A program made the position numbers and the translations under genes. The notes beneath the pieces were generated by a model. The model did no database searches, was not told the DNA's origin, and was given only the letters and a program-made list of their open reading frames with translations. A stretch of 64,000 bases of DNA from Nitrospirota bacterium (GTDB lineage Bacteria > Nitrospirota > Thermodesulfovibrionia > Thermodesulfovibrionales > Magnetobacteriaceae): the NCBI GenBank assembly GCA_015233015.1, contig JADFYO010000003.1, positions 27,653 through 91,652 on the forward strand, in the 5' to 3' direction. Below are positions 40,866-51,244 of the stretch, piece after piece. The first letter of the stretch is position 1, and each line of letters opens with the position of its first letter.

Positions 40866-43800
40866 ATGAGGTTAAGTTTGAGTTATCTGAGAAATAAATA
40901 CATAGCCCTGGGCATATTCTCACTTCTGGCAATAGTGGCTGCCGGATTGCTGTTTACTTATTACCTAGTTGCACACGCCGAGTATGAAGACCGCCAAAGC
41001 GGCACAGCGACTATTAAAATCCTGAAAAACAGAATAGTAGGGGAGTTAAGCAAATATGAGCAGTCAGTTGTCTCCCTTTCCAGCTCGCCGTGGATAATAA
41101 GCGCTCTGAAATCCGGCGGAGATATTGAAAAGGCCAATTCTGTCCTTGACAGATATAATAAAACGTTTAAATCTACTGTGTGTTTTATCCTTGACCTCAA
41201 AGGCATGGTCATCATGTCTTCTAACCGGAACAGCGAAGACAGTTTTATAGGTACGTCCGTTGCCTTCAGGCCATATTATTTACAGGCTTTATCGGGCGGC
41301 GTCGGCCGTTATTTTGCCCTTGGAGTAACATCGAACAAGAGGGGTTACTATGTATCTTCTCCGGTAAGGGATGACAACTCAACTATAATCGGCATAGCCG
41401 TGATAAAAAAAGAAATCGATGTCCTCGAAAATGACTTTCGGCACTACTCCTATTGCTTTCTGGTTGACCCTCACGGAGTTGTTTTTATTGCCGGAGACTC
41501 GGCTCTGGCCAGTAAAAGCCTCCAGCCGCTGAACAGAGAGGAAGAGCTGGATTTACTTCGCTCAAAACAATTTGGAAATAAATCTTTCAGGTCAATATTG
41601 AACGCCAGACATAGAAACGGCGATATCATCTCCTTCAAAGACCGCACGTTTACCTATTTAGAAGAACCAATAGATATTTATGGATGGTCTATAGTACTTT
41701 TCGCGTCCAACAAAAACTCAGAACAACACAGAGTCTTTGGACTGGCCGTTACATCAACGCTATGCGCCGTCTTATTGATCTTTTTCTTTGGCGCAATCAA
41801 AACTGAGAGGGCAGGAACTATTGCCGTTGCGACCAAAGAAGAGCTGACAAGATTAATCAATGCCATGCCAGATATAGTGTTTTTTAAAGACGGCCAGGGC
41901 AAATGGCTTGAGGCTAATGATTTCGTCCTTAATTATTTTAACATCGATAAACAGAGATACAAAGGTAAAACCGACGCTGAGATAGCGCTTGATAACGAAT
42001 ACTACAAAGACGCTATCAGGAGAAACACCGGGCTGGACGAGGAGGTGTGGACTTCCGGGACGATCATGAATAAGGAGATAACAATAACACACCCTGACGG
42101 CACGGTAACGACATTTGATATACTGAAAACGCCCGTGTTTCACCGCGATGGCAGAAGACGCGGCCTCGTTACCATTGGACGCGACATAACAGAAAAGAAG
42201 CTGATGGAAATAGAGCGTAAGAGATCTGAGCAGACGCTGCTGAAATATCAAAATACCCTTGAGGACCTCGTAAATGAACGAACCAACGACCTTGTAAAGA
42301 CAAATGAGGAGCTGCGCGCCGAGATAGCAGAAAGAAAGAAGGTTGAGGCCGCCCTGACAGAGAGCGAAATAAAATACCGGCAGCTCTTCGAGCTTACGCA
42401 CGCCGGTATCCTCGTCATAGATAAAAATGGAATAATAACGTTGGTAAATCCACGCATGGCAGAAATGCTTGAATACGATGCACAGGAAATGACGGGAAAG
42501 CAATTACTGCAGTTCATTAACGCTCAATACATAAACATATGCCGGCACAGCATAGAGCGCCTTGCCCAGGGCATAAGAGGCCAGATGGAGCTGGAATTCC
42601 TGAAAAAGAACGGCAAGGCCGTTTACGCGACAATCGAAACGTCTCCGATAGTGGACGACCTCGGCAGATACGAAGGAGCGGTAGCAGGGGTCATCGACAC
42701 AACAGGGCACAAAGAACTTGAAAATCAACTCCTGCAATCGCAAAAAATGGAATCCATTGGGCAGCTTGCCGGAGGCATTGCCCACGACTTCAACAACATC
42801 CTGTCAGCAATGACAAACTATGGATATCTGCTTAAGATGCGGATAAAAGACGACACTGCAGCAGCTGGTTATACCGCTCACATACAAGCCCTGATAGAAA
42901 GGGCGGCAAGTCTAACTAAAAGCCTGCTTGTCTTCAGCAGAAAACACATCTACGAATTAAAACCTGTAAATATTTCCGAACTTGTAAGGAACATAGAAAA
43001 ACTCCTGACGCGGCTCATAGGCGAAGATATTGAAATTAAGACGATAATCAGAGACTCCGGTGTAATGATAATGGCAGATAAGACTCACATCGAAATGGCC
43101 CTGATGAACCTGGCTGCAAACGCCAGAGACGCCATGCCGGAAGGCGGTGCTTTAACCGTAGAGCTTGGAATTCCCAGCCCTGACTTTCCGAGAACTCACG
43201 GCCTCACCGGCGGCACCAGATACGTCTATATTAAGATATCCGATACCGGAATGGGTATGAATGAAGATACAAAGGCAAAGATGTTCGACCCATTCTTTAC
43301 GACAAAAGAAGTAGGCAAGGGGACGGGGCTGGGCCTAAGCACTGTCTATGGGATTGTGCGGCTTCACAAGGGTCATATAGAGGCAGAAAGTAAAAGAGGA
43401 GAGGGTTCGGTTTTTACCATATATCTGCCAGTTGAGGAGAATATCGGCGAAGAGGAAACTCTCTGCCAACCCACGGCTAAGATGGGTGCCTCAGAGACGA
43501 TACTCCTTTCCGAGGACGATGAAGCACTAAGGAGAATAACCGTCAAGGTGCTCAAACGAGCGGGCTACAAGGTGGTCGAAGCCGTTGACGGCAAGGATGC
43601 GGTAGAGAAATTCATCGAGCACAAGGACGATATAGATATCGTCGTGCTGGATGTCATAATGCCAAAGAAAAACGGCAAGGCAGTCTATAACGAGATAAAG
43701 TTACATAAACCCAACATAAAGGTGCTCTTCATAAGCGGCCACACATATAACGTAATTCATGGAAAGGGTGTTTTCGAGGAGGGGTTGAACTACATCGCGA

Positions 43801-43877
43801 AACCAATAATGACCGATGAGTTTTTGTCGAAGATACGGGACATTCTCGATAAAGATGTCTCATCGGCTGCATTTTAG
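40866..43877 (+). CDS. Hybrid sensor histidine kinase (extracytoplasmic sensor, two PAS, HisKA, HATPase, receiver)
   Basis: About 1003 residues from ATG 40866. A transmembrane helix (about 10-35) and a second (about 290-311) frame a Cache-like extracytoplasmic sensor. PAS domains begin near 325 ([16 protein letters not shown]) and 503 ([15 protein letters not shown]). The phosphorylated His is in [15 protein letters not shown] near 636; the N-box is [17 protein letters not shown], with [11 protein letters not shown] after it. The C-terminal receiver (876-998) has [12 protein letters not shown] and AKPIM. Autophosphorylation should pass to its own receiver. The gene end overlaps the convergent HD hydrolase by four bases. 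Confidence 0.92.
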   Translation: MRLSLSYLRNKYIALGIFSLLAIVAAGLLFTYYLVAHAEYEDRQSGTATIKILKNRIVGELSKYEQSVVSLSSSPWIISALKSGGDIEKANSVLDRYNKTFKSTVCFILDLKGMVIMSSNRNSEDSFIGTSVAFRPYYLQALSGGVGRYFALGVTSNKRGYYVSSPVRDDNSTIIGIAVIKKEIDVLENDFRHYSYCFLVDPHGVVFIAGDSALASKSLQPLNREEELDLLRSKQFGNKSFRSILNARHRNGDIISFKDRTFTYLEEPIDIYGWSIVLFASNKNSEQHRVFGLAVTSTLCAVLLIFFFGAIKTERAGTIAVATKEELTRLINAMPDIVFFKDGQGKWLEANDFVLNYFNIDKQRYKGKTDAEIALDNEYYKDAIRRNTGLDEEVWTSGTIMNKEITITHPDGTVTTFDILKTPVFHRDGRRRGLVTIGRDITEKKLMEIERKRSEQTLLKYQNTLEDLVNERTNDLVKTNEELRAEIAERKKVEAALTESEIKYRQLFELTHAGILVIDKNGIITLVNPRMAEMLEYDAQEMTGKQLLQFINAQYINICRHSIERLAQGIRGQMELEFLKKNGKAVYATIETSPIVDDLGRYEGAVAGVIDTTGHKELENQLLQSQKMESIGQLAGGIAHDFNNILSAMTNYGYLLKMRIKDDTAAAGYTAHIQALIERAASLTKSLLVFSRKHIYELKPVNISELVRNIEKLLTRLIGEDIEIKTIIRDSGVMIMADKTHIEMALMNLAANARDAMPEGGALTVELGIPSPDFPRTHGLTGGTRYVYIKISDTGMGMNEDTKAKMFDPFFTTKEVGKGTGLGLSTVYGIVRLHKGHIEAESKRGEGSVFTIYLPVEENIGEEETLCQPTAKMGASETILLSEDDEALRRITVKVLKRAGYKVVEAVDGKDAVEKFIEHKDDIDIVVLDVIMPKKNGKAVYNEIKLHKPNIKVLFISGHTYNVIHGKGVFEEGLNYIAKPIMTDEFLSKIRDILDKDVSSAAF

Positions 43878-44701
43878 TATGACACTGCGGCCTTCTCTCT
43901 GACATGAGCGGTCAATGCCGCCGTTATTTCTCCAATCTCATCATTTCGCGGTAAATATTCAGATATTCTGGCTATATAGTCCCTATCGTTTATCAGGCGA
44001 AAACTCTTTTCATAGTTAATATCGAAAATCCAGGTCAAAAGGAGTATCTTATAATCGTTTACAGACCTAACGTTCTTTAAATTGCCGATTCTTTTGTCTT
44101 TAATACATGTAATAAGCCCACCGGAATAGCCATCCGTATCAGGGAACCCGAGCGTGGCGGCGGAGGCCCTTAGTTCTGGCGGCAAAGAGAAAAGCTCTAT
44201 GAAGACTTCCCATATGTCAAGCTTATCGGCGTCGCGTATCATTTTCAGGAATTTAATGGTCTCAGCGGTCTGAAAGGCCGGGATTTTATAGGCGTTGTGA
44301 TATTTGACCGCCTGGATTATCAGCGTTTGTTCATCTGCGGGCAAAGCAACCAGAACCTGTTCCTTTAACAGTGTCTCTGCTCCCAACAGTCCGTGATTAA
44401 CTGAGACGGCGTCTCTGAAGGTCTTCCATCTGGCATATTGGGGAAATCTCCCCGTGTCGTGAAAGAGGGCAACCGCCTCGGCAAGCAATACATCGTTCGG
44501 GTCAATATAGTGAGCGCGCGCGATTTCAACCATGTTTGAGCATACATTTTTTGTGTGCTGTTCCTTCAGCGTAATGTTTCTCTGGTCATCGATGTCGTCA
44601 AAATAGTAGCGAGCGCAAAAATCTGAAAACCAGCTCTTAAAATAAATTAAATCCTCTTCTTTCATTTCTAACTCCCGTATTGCTTCAAGTATAAATCTCA
44701 T
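43874..44701 (-). CDS. HD-domain phosphohydrolase
   Basis: The 275-residue protein has the HD metal-binding set: His in KEQHTKNVC (near residue 49), His-Asp in AVALFHDTGRFPQYARW (near 79), a later His in SVNHGLLGAE and Asp in IRDADKLDIWEVF. The FHDTGRFPQ and RDADKLD segments are shared with bacterial HD proteins of unknown substrate; a nucleotide phosphohydrolase is likely. The ATG at 44701 follows a weak ribosome-binding site. Four bases overlap the convergent hybrid kinase gene. Confidence 0.85.
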   Translation of the reverse strand: MRFILEAIRELEMKEEDLIYFKSWFSDFCARYYFDDIDDQRNITLKEQHTKNVCSNMVEIARAHYIDPNDVLLAEAVALFHDTGRFPQYARWKTFRDAVSVNHGLLGAETLLKEQVLVALPADEQTLIIQAVKYHNAYKIPAFQTAETIKFLKMIRDADKLDIWEVFIELFSLPPELRASAATLGFPDTDGYSGGLITCIKDKRIGNLKNVRSVNDYKILLLTWIFDINYEKSFRLINDRDYIARISEYLPRNDEIGEITAALTAHVREKAAVSY

Positions 44702-44893
44702 AGAGTAGTTGCCTCACGACGAAATCTATACGAAAGCATTGGTATTATTGCCGTAGTTTTTGTTTTTAGTCAATGGTTTTTTCGCGGAAGCCTTTTTAAA
44801 AAAAGCAGGCAAGCTCCTGAAGCCTTTCCTGCAGATGTGATTAGTAGTATAGGCAATGGTTAAGGAGCAGGGTGCCGGGGCGTGTCAAGAGGA

Positions 44894-44922
44894 TTGCGTA
44901 ATTTTATTTGTTGTGATATACT
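44894..44922 (+). promoter_or_regulatory. Promoter of the small coiled-coil gene
   Basis: TTGCGT at 44894-44899 and TATACT at 44917-44922 with a 17-base spacer, followed by GGAGGTG and ATG at 44943. Confidence 0.45.
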
Positions 44923-44942
44923 GAAGACATGGAGGTGAATCT

Positions 44943-45284
44943 ATGGCAACAGTATTATTTGATACTTTAAAGGTAGTAGAATCGTTAAAATCAACCGGTT
45001 TTTCGGATGAGCAAGCAAGGGGTTTATCCGAGGCTTTTAAAGTAACACAGCAAACAAGTTCTGAGAACCTTGCCACTAAAAGTGATATAAAAGATTTAAA
45101 GTCTGACCTTGAACGTTTTAAGCTGGCGACTAAAACAGACCTTGAAATGGTGAAGTCTGCACTTGAACTCAAAATAGAGCAATCCAAAGTAGATACTATC
45201 AAATGGATGATAGTTTTTGGGGCAACACAAGCCGGAATTCTCATTGCTGCTATGGGCTTAATGTTTAAATTCTTCATAAAGTAG
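44943..45284 (+). CDS. Coiled-coil protein with C-terminal membrane anchor (DUF1640/CCDC90-like)
   Basis: The 113-residue protein starts ATVLFDTLKVVESLKSTGFSDEQARGLSEAFK. A long heptad-like stretch (TKSDIKDLKSDLERFKLATKTDLEMVKSALELKIEQSK) follows, and then a single membrane helix (IKWMIVFGATQAGILIAAMGLMFKFF). This layout is typical of DUF1640-type proteins, for which no biochemical role is fixed. Two related but broken genes occur at 52455-53159 and 60041-60436; this is the intact member in the window. Confidence 0.75.
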   Translation: MATVLFDTLKVVESLKSTGFSDEQARGLSEAFKVTQQTSSENLATKSDIKDLKSDLERFKLATKTDLEMVKSALELKIEQSKVDTIKWMIVFGATQAGILIAAMGLMFKFFIK

Positions 45285-45419
45285 TTTCCAATAACGTCAA
45301 TCTTCCACCATCATAACGCCAACACCTCTGGACTTTATAAGCCTCAAGTCAACTTAGCTTCGCTGGTTATGGCTGCCCAAAGATTCCTTGAGGTTTGGCT
45401 TTCCATGCGGGATTATAAG

Positions 45420-45493
45420 TGCCCCCTGCAAGATTCGAACTTGCGGCCCCATGATTAGGAATCATGTGCTCTATCCTACTGAGCTAAGGGGGC
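45420..45493 (-). tRNA. tRNA-Arg (anticodon CCU)
   Basis: Read on the minus strand, the 74-base gene folds as a full cloverleaf: acceptor GCCCCCU with AGGGGGC, D arm GCUC/GAGC, anticodon stem CAUGA with UCAUG and loop UUCCUAA, T arm GCAAG-UUCGAAU-CUUGC, and discriminator A. The anticodon CCU lies at 45457-45459 and reads AGG. CCA is not encoded. No insertion signature was noticed at its 3' end. Confidence 0.95.
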
Positions 45494-45568
45494 AGTCATT
45501 GGTACAGAGATAGTAACATAATAATATGAGCCAACTCAAGAAAATCCCTAAAAAAATTATTCAGGCTT

Positions 45569-46696
45569 TCAGGCGTGGTAGAGCGCCTCTTCAAAGGCAT
45601 TGACCATCTTGCCGCAGAACTGACCCCACGTAAGGTTATCTTTTACAAACTGCTTCCCACGCCTTGCTGTTTCTTTATATATTTGCCGGTTGAGATATAT
45701 GTCCATGATCGCACCGGCGTAGTCTAAGGTTACGGTGCCAAGTGCCCCGGAGCTTATCATCGGGGCGGCAGTCATCTCAGGCGATACGACTACGGGGGTT
45801 TCTGCCGCGAGCGCCTCAAACGGAGAGAGCCAGCCGCCCTGTGATTTTACAGGATGTAGAAGGATGTTGGCGGCATAATAGAGTTCCCTGAGTTTTTCCC
45901 TGTTCATATGCCCGGGGAGTTCTACTATGTCGTTGAGGCCGTGTTCATCGATATATCTTTTTACCTCTTCAAAATATGCCCCTCCCTGAAATCCGGCCAG
46001 TATCAACCGGATCTCAGGGATTTTATCCCTTAACGCATTGATTGCCCTGACAGTTTCGAGCTGATTTTTATATGGGTTAAACATGCCGGATTGAAGGACG
46101 GTGAACCGGCCCGCATTGGGTGGTATCGTCTCAGGAGGATTAGAGAAAAATTCGTAGTTTATCCCATATGGAATTATCTTCGGAGTAATCCCGTAGAGCG
46201 ACTGAAAACGGGCGGCATTAAACTCGTCCGCTACTACGACGTTTCTCACGAACCGCCTGACGATAAACTTATCTATGTCATAAAACAGAGATTTGGCAAG
46301 CCGCTTCTGTACGCTTTCGCTGGCAGTGGCGCCGCCTAAGAACACCTCCGGCGGTTCGTTGCAAAGCCACACAGCGGGCTTGGAAACCGTGAACGCCGCA
46401 AGTTCTGCCGGGCAGTTGTGCAGATTTATCACGTCGAACCTTTCAGCGTGGCGGCGAATGCCCTTACTTAAGAGCCACGTGTTTTTTAATAAGTCGCGCC
46501 AGTCATTTGATGCCTCAAACGGCAGTGTGATGCACTCTGTGTTATTCGTTATGTCTCTTTGGATTTCGGGAATCACTCCAGTGGTCAGCAGGGCGTGTTC
46601 GATTTTATTTCGTGACAGATAGTTCAGAAGCTCTACGATGACCAGCTCCGCACCGCCGTAGATATACAATTGGGGGGCTGCAATAAGCACGCGCAC
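45569..46696 (-). CDS. Glycosyltransferase family 4 protein
   Basis: The 375-residue protein is GT-B fold. It has an N-terminal GGAELVIVELLNYLSR donor-domain start, VINLHNCPAELAAF, and the C-terminal nucleotide-sugar domain with GMFNPYKNQLETVRAINALRDK, LPGHMNREKLRELYYAANILLHPVKSQGGWLSPFEALAAETPVVVS (the E-x7-E region of retaining GT4 enzymes). It probably adds a sugar during lipopolysaccharide, exopolysaccharide or glycoprotein synthesis. It starts with GTG two bases after the radical SAM gene's stop and is the last gene of the gmd operon. Confidence 0.9.
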   Translation of the reverse strand: MRVLIAAPQLYIYGGAELVIVELLNYLSRNKIEHALLTTGVIPEIQRDITNNTECITLPFEASNDWRDLLKNTWLLSKGIRRHAERFDVINLHNCPAELAAFTVSKPAVWLCNEPPEVFLGGATASESVQKRLAKSLFYDIDKFIVRRFVRNVVVADEFNAARFQSLYGITPKIIPYGINYEFFSNPPETIPPNAGRFTVLQSGMFNPYKNQLETVRAINALRDKIPEIRLILAGFQGGAYFEEVKRYIDEHGLNDIVELPGHMNREKLRELYYAANILLHPVKSQGGWLSPFEALAAETPVVVSPEMTAAPMISSGALGTVTLDYAGAIMDIYLNRQIYKETARRGKQFVKDNLTWGQFCGKMVNAFEEALYHA

Positions 46697-46698
46697 GG

Positions 46699-47787
46699 TC
46701 AGGCGTCTCCACGGGATTTATAAATGCAGCAGTTACTGCAGGGGGGCGGACATTGCCCCGACTTCAGCATTGTTTTAAGATTCCGGTAACGCTGTCCTCT
46801 CCAGATTTCTTTAAATTGCTGATTGAATACATTCCCAAGCGAATTATCGCGCTGTAAGTCCCTCCGGTTTGCCTCGTTTCCAGAACAGCAGGGGATAACG
46901 TCTCCGGTTGCGAATATAAACGGCATCGTCCACTCGATACAGTTTTTCATAGGCGGCTTGTCGGCTGCCACATCGAGATTCCATGTTATTTTTACCCCGT
47001 GTTTTTTACCGGTCTCAACCGCTTGGGCAATTATTTCTTCGGGGACTTTGATAAAAAGATCTTCGGTTTCCTTGTATCTGTGCAGCATCTGCGAAAAGAA
47101 TATCGTTACGTCAGCCCCATCGGACAGTTCAGATACAAGCCCGACATATCTTTTGACCTCGCCGCAGTTGAGTTTGTTGATTATATAGTGGAAGTTCATC
47201 TCGGGAAAAAACGCCCCCATCTCCTTTTTTATCCTGAAAAATTGCCTTACGTTTTCAGTAACCCTTTTCCAGTCTGACCCTACGCGCAGTGCCTCATAGG
47301 TCTCCTTCGTTGCCGCATCCAGTGAGACAAAGAAGTTTTCGATGTTGATTTCTATGAGCCTTCTTGCGACTTTCTCATCGATAAAATAAAATGTATCGAA
47401 CAGCTCTATGATGGCGCTTTTCTTCTTGACATACTCAAGCATATTCAGGAAATCCCTGTGCATAAAGCTCTCTCCAATTCCCGTCAGGCCAATCCACTTC
47501 AGGCGTGGGAACTGGTCAACTATGTGTTTAAAATTGTCGAAGGACATATCGATGGCAGGCTCATTCCAATATGTATGCTCACACTGAATGCAGCGAAGGT
47601 TGCAGCGTGTGGTCACCTCAATCTCCAGATACTGCGGATAGGCGTCCATTAGATACAATAATTTTATTATCAGAGGATGGCGCGCAAACCAGAATATGTG
47701 ATAATGCAGGTAATTATAGGCGTACCGAATGCCCTTGTATCTGAAGGCTGCCCAAATGCGCCTCAGGCCGGACAGATATTTCGTCAT
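46699..47787 (-). CDS. Radical SAM protein with SPASM-type C-terminus, in a glycan operon
   Basis: The 362-residue protein has the iron-sulfur motif CNLRCIQCEH (Cys-x3-Cys-x2-Cys, near residues 61-68), WIGLTGIGESFMHRDF as the SAM-contact glycine region, and a C-terminal SPASM-like cluster with MPFIFATGDVIPCCSGNEANR and CPPPCSNCCIY. Its context between gmd (four-base overlap) and a glycosyltransferase (two-base gap) suggests action on sugar or a glycan-linked substrate, which is inference. An N-terminal hydrophobic and aromatic stretch (YAYNYLHYHIFWFARHPLII) may attach it to the membrane. Confidence 0.88.
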   Translation of the reverse strand: MTKYLSGLRRIWAAFRYKGIRYAYNYLHYHIFWFARHPLIIKLLYLMDAYPQYLEIEVTTRCNLRCIQCEHTYWNEPAIDMSFDNFKHIVDQFPRLKWIGLTGIGESFMHRDFLNMLEYVKKKSAIIELFDTFYFIDEKVARRLIEINIENFFVSLDAATKETYEALRVGSDWKRVTENVRQFFRIKKEMGAFFPEMNFHYIINKLNCGEVKRYVGLVSELSDGADVTIFFSQMLHRYKETEDLFIKVPEEIIAQAVETGKKHGVKITWNLDVAADKPPMKNCIEWTMPFIFATGDVIPCCSGNEANRRDLQRDNSLGNVFNQQFKEIWRGQRYRNLKTMLKSGQCPPPCSNCCIYKSRGDA

Positions 47788-48767
47788 ACAGAAAGCCTTG
47801 CCAAGTCGGCGTCAACCATCATGTGGACGATGGTCTCAAACTTAACCTTAGGTGACCAGCCGAGGGTTTTCCTTGCCTTCTCCGGGCTTCCCCATAGAGT
47901 GTGTACCTCTGTGGGGCGGCTGAATCTCGAATCGAACCTGATGTAGCGTTCCCAGTCATTTACGTCAAGACGTCTGAATGCTGCATCGAGAAACTCGCGT
48001 ATGGAGTGAATTTCCCCTGTTGCGATTACGTAGTCATCAGGCCTTTCGTGCTGGAGCATAAGCCACATTGCCTCCACATAATCGCCGGCAAATCCCCAGT
48101 CGCGCCTGCCGTCTATGTTTCCAAGTATCAGCTCATCGGCAAGGCCGAGCTTTATTTTTACAGCGCCTGTGGTTATCTTTCTGGTGACGAACTCCTGTCC
48201 TCTTATAGGGGATTCGTGATTAAACAGCAGCCCGTTGCAGCAGAACATCCCATAGCTTTCACGAAAGTTTACGGTCATCCAGTACGCGTAGAGTTTGGTA
48301 ACGGCATATGGGCTTCGGGGCTTAAACGGGACAGTCTCGTCCTGAATGCCATTAATATTATTATTGCCAAAGAGGTCGCCGGTTGAGGCCTGAAATAGTT
48401 TTCCCGAAGGGGCAGACGCGCGCATTGCGTGAAGCAGATAGAGGACGCCGAGGGCGTTTATCTCTGTCGTAGTCTTTGGCTGTTCCCATGAGACGCCGAC
48501 AAAGGACTGGGCGGCAAGATTATATACCTCATCGGGGGTGATAAGTTTAAATATTGCCATGAGGGACTCTTCGTCAGTCATATCGCCGGTAACGAATTCG
48601 ATGTCATTTGTGACGCCCAGATAGTCGGTGTTGCCGAAGTTGGGATTTGAATATCTGCGAATAAGCCCATAGACCTTGTATCCCTTCTCGAGAAGCAGAC
48701 GCGCCAGATATGGCCCGTCCTGCCCGAGAATTCCGGTTATTAATGCCGTTTTTTGGGTCATTTTCAC
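47784..48767 (-). CDS. gmd: GDP-mannose 4,6-dehydratase family protein
   Basis: This 327-residue short-chain dehydrogenase/reductase has the NAD(P)-binding GILGQDGPYLARLL loop (the GxxGxxG pattern of the Gmd group), LAAQSFVGVSWEQP, the STGDLFGNN catalytic strand, the YxxxK pair in SPYAVTKLYAYW, and RGQEFVTRKIT plus GNIDGRRDWGFAGDYVEAMW. It converts GDP-mannose to GDP-4-keto-6-deoxymannose, precursor of GDP-fucose, rhamnose or perosamine. It begins the three-gene glycan operon. GTG 48767 and the nearby in-frame ATG 48761 are both possible starts after GGAGGAC. Confidence 0.9.
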   Translation of the reverse strand: MKMTQKTALITGILGQDGPYLARLLLEKGYKVYGLIRRYSNPNFGNTDYLGVTNDIEFVTGDMTDEESLMAIFKLITPDEVYNLAAQSFVGVSWEQPKTTTEINALGVLYLLHAMRASAPSGKLFQASTGDLFGNNNINGIQDETVPFKPRSPYAVTKLYAYWMTVNFRESYGMFCCNGLLFNHESPIRGQEFVTRKITTGAVKIKLGLADELILGNIDGRRDWGFAGDYVEAMWLMLQHERPDDYVIATGEIHSIREFLDAAFRRLDVNDWERYIRFDSRFSRPTEVHTLWGSPEKARKTLGWSPKVKFETIVHMMVDADLARLSV

Positions 48768-48827
48768 GATGTGTCCTCCATAAATCGTACTCTCTCGCCT
48801 TCAAAATTGGATTATAACAAAAATTAC

Positions 48828-48856
48828 TTGATATAAAAAACAAAATATAGTATAGT
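48828..48856 (+). promoter_or_regulatory. Promoter of the citrate/homocitrate synthase-type gene
   Basis: TTGATA at 48828-48833 and TATAGT at 48851-48856 with a 17-base spacer; ATG at 48893 follows a GAGG ribosome-binding site. Confidence 0.55.
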
Positions 48857-48892
48857 TACTGTCTAAAATTCCGACGAAAGAGGTTAAGAGAA

Positions 48893-50128
48893 ATGGCAAA
48901 CACCGTACACATCATTGACGTAACGAATCGCGACGGCGTCCAGACGTCCCGCATACTCCTTCCCAAGCTGTCCAAGACGATGCTCAACATCTATCTTGAC
49001 GATATGGGGATATTTCAGTCCGAGGTAGGGTTTCCGACACTAAAACATGAGGTTGGCTACATCAACGCAAATCTAAAGCTGTTTGAGAAAGGCGTTATGA
49101 AGCAAATTCACCTTGAGGGCTGGTGCAGGGCAGTTGTGGAAGACATCGAGACTACCTTTAAGAATTGTCCTAAGATGAAGCATCTGAACATCTCCGCCTC
49201 CACATCCGAAATCCTCATACAGGGCAAGTTTCAGGGCAGAAAGACGTTTAAGGACGTTATTGACGGGATGGTTAAGGCGTTGAGGGCGGCAAAAGAGGCT
49301 GGGGCTGAGACGGTTGGCGTAAACGCCGAGGATGCCTCGCGCACCGATATAGATAAACTGGAGGAATTCATTATAGCCGGCAAAGAAAACGGCGCCTCGA
49401 GGTTCAGATATTGCGATACGCTCGGCAGCGAAGACCCAATTACCATGTACGAAAAGATAAAGACGCTCACTGAAAGGACGAAGTTTCCCATAGAGATGCA
49501 CTGCCACAACGACCTTGGGATGGCAGAGGCGATATCCATAGCCGGGGCGCGCGCGGCAATCGAGTGCGGGATAGACACGTACATCAACACGACGGTAAAC
49601 GGTTACGGAGAGCGCGCAGGAAACGCCGACCTCGTGCCGATACTTCTGGCGCTCAGGTTTTCCCCGTATTTCATTAAAAAGGGAATCACGCACGACAAAG
49701 TCAATCTAAAAATGTCATGGAGGATTGCGCGGTATGCCTCCTACGCCTTCGGGCTTCCAATCGCGATTAACCAGCCAGGAGTTGGGGCGAATGCCTTTGC
49801 CCATGAGTCCGGCATACACGCCGACGGCACACTCAAAGACCGCCGCAACTATGAACTATATGACTATGAGGAATTAGGGCGGGGCGAGCCAGAACTCCAT
49901 CAGACCGGCAGGGTAATAACCACAGGGGCATACGGCGGCATCACGGGGTTCAGGCACGTATATGACGGCCTGGGGATTCATTTCAACAGCGACTACGAGG
50001 CCAGAGAAATCCTTGAAATCGTTCAGTATGCAAATCTCCACACACAAAAACCGCTGACCGACGATGAGCTGCGCCTGCTGGCAAGCCATCCCGACGAAGC
50101 AAGGGAAATATTGAGGATAAGCCTATGA
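48893..50128 (+). CDS. HMGL-like acyltransferase: homocitrate synthase or Re-citrate synthase
   Basis: The 411-residue protein is of the isopropylmalate/homocitrate synthase family. Motifs are [17 protein letters not shown] with the catalytic acid-base region, [24 protein letters not shown], the metal-binding [12 protein letters not shown] (near 202), [15 protein letters not shown] and [11 protein letters not shown]. No C-terminal leucine-type regulatory domain is present. Its ATGA overlap with an isocitrate dehydrogenase gene argues for citrate formation (Re-citrate synthase) from acetyl-CoA and oxaloacetate. Homocitrate for nitrogenase is the alternative. Lysine is made by the DAP route, so an aminoadipate role is unlikely. 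Confidence 0.85.
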   Translation: MANTVHIIDVTNRDGVQTSRILLPKLSKTMLNIYLDDMGIFQSEVGFPTLKHEVGYINANLKLFEKGVMKQIHLEGWCRAVVEDIETTFKNCPKMKHLNISASTSEILIQGKFQGRKTFKDVIDGMVKALRAAKEAGAETVGVNAEDASRTDIDKLEEFIIAGKENGASRFRYCDTLGSEDPITMYEKIKTLTERTKFPIEMHCHNDLGMAEAISIAGARAAIECGIDTYINTTVNGYGERAGNADLVPILLALRFSPYFIKKGITHDKVNLKMSWRIARYASYAFGLPIAINQPGVGANAFAHESGIHADGTLKDRRNYELYDYEELGRGEPELHQTGRVITTGAYGGITGFRHVYDGLGIHFNSDYEAREILEIVQYANLHTQKPLTDDELRLLASHPDEAREILRISL

Positions 50129-51210
50129 AAACACATAATATAACGTTGATACCGGGTGATGGGGTAGGGCCGGAGATAACCGACGCGGTGGTGAGGGTGA
50201 TAGACGGCGCGGGAGTGAAGGTAAACTGGGACGTTCAGCACGCAGGGACGGACGTGTTTGAGGCAGAGGGCGTTCCGCTTCCCGCGCGCGTCATAGACAG
50301 CATAAAGAAAAACAAGGTTGCGCTTAAAGGCCCGGTAACAACGCCGGTTGGGACGGGGTTCAGGAGTGTAAACGTAACGCTGCGCCAAGAGCTGGATTTG
50401 TATGCCTGTCTGCGTCCATGTAAGTCATACGAGGGGGCGCGCTGCGTTTATCCCAGCGTTGACCTCGTTGTGGTGCGGGAAAACACAGAGGATTTATACG
50501 CCGGCATAGAGTTCCAAAAGGACAAGGAAGAGACGCTTGAGCTGATAGATTTCATAAAATCAAAGACGAACAAGGTGATACGCCCTGATTCCGGTATAAG
50601 TATTAAGCCTATTTCGGTATTTGGCACGGAGAGGATAGTGCGGTTTGCATTCGAATACGCAAGGAAAAACGGCAGAAAGAAGGTAACCTCAGTCCACAAG
50701 GCAAACATAATGAAGCACTCAGACGGGCTGTTCTTAGAGGTAGCCAACACGGTGGCAAAGTCATATCCCGACATTGCCTACGAAGACAGAATAATCGACA
50801 ACATGTGTATGCAGCTGGTGCAGAAGCCGGAGTTATATGATGTGCTGGTGCTGCCGAACCTGTACGGCGACATAGTATCAGATTTAGCGGCGGGGCTGAT
50901 AGGGGGATTAGGGCTTGCCCCGGGGGCAAATATAGGCGGTGAGATGGCGGTCTTTGAGGCCACACACGGCAGCGCGCCCAAATATAAGGGCCTGAACAAG
51001 GTAAACCCAATGGCGATGATGCTCTCGGCGATAATGATGCTGAACTACATAGGAGAGCGCGAAGCAGCGACAAGCATAGATGCGGCAATTGCCGCAATTA
51101 TAAAAGAGGGCAAGCACGTTACCTACGATATGAAACCCACATCAAACGACCCAACGGCAGTAGGGACGAGTGAGGTTGCGGACGAGGTCATTAGACGATT
51201 GAAGGGGTAA
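50125..51210 (+). CDS. icd: NAD(P)-dependent isocitrate dehydrogenase (short beta-decarboxylating type)
   Basis: The 361-residue protein begins [14 protein letters not shown]. Its substrate-recognition loop [21 protein letters not shown] shows the SxNxxLR pattern of isocitrate dehydrogenases, not the isopropylmalate pattern. [25 protein letters not shown] and [25 protein letters not shown] complete the family hallmarks. It converts isocitrate to 2-oxoglutarate. Translation is coupled to the upstream synthase (ATGA overlap). Homoisocitrate dehydrogenase cannot be completely excluded, but the Ser-x-Asn loop favours isocitrate. Confidence 0.92.
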   Translation: MKTHNITLIPGDGVGPEITDAVVRVIDGAGVKVNWDVQHAGTDVFEAEGVPLPARVIDSIKKNKVALKGPVTTPVGTGFRSVNVTLRQELDLYACLRPCKSYEGARCVYPSVDLVVVRENTEDLYAGIEFQKDKEETLELIDFIKSKTNKVIRPDSGISIKPISVFGTERIVRFAFEYARKNGRKKVTSVHKANIMKHSDGLFLEVANTVAKSYPDIAYEDRIIDNMCMQLVQKPELYDVLVLPNLYGDIVSDLAAGLIGGLGLAPGANIGGEMAVFEATHGSAPKYKGLNKVNPMAMMLSAIMMLNYIGEREAATSIDAAIAAIIKEGKHVTYDMKPTSNDPTAVGTSEVADEVIRRLKG

Positions 51211-51244
51211 TCCTTAGTTTTTTTATGAATAAAAGGAGGGTTGT

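Noticed and set aside
45285-45419. Prophage or integrative element at the tRNA-Arg gene
   Set aside because: No duplicated tRNA end, integrase or other phage gene is visible nearby.
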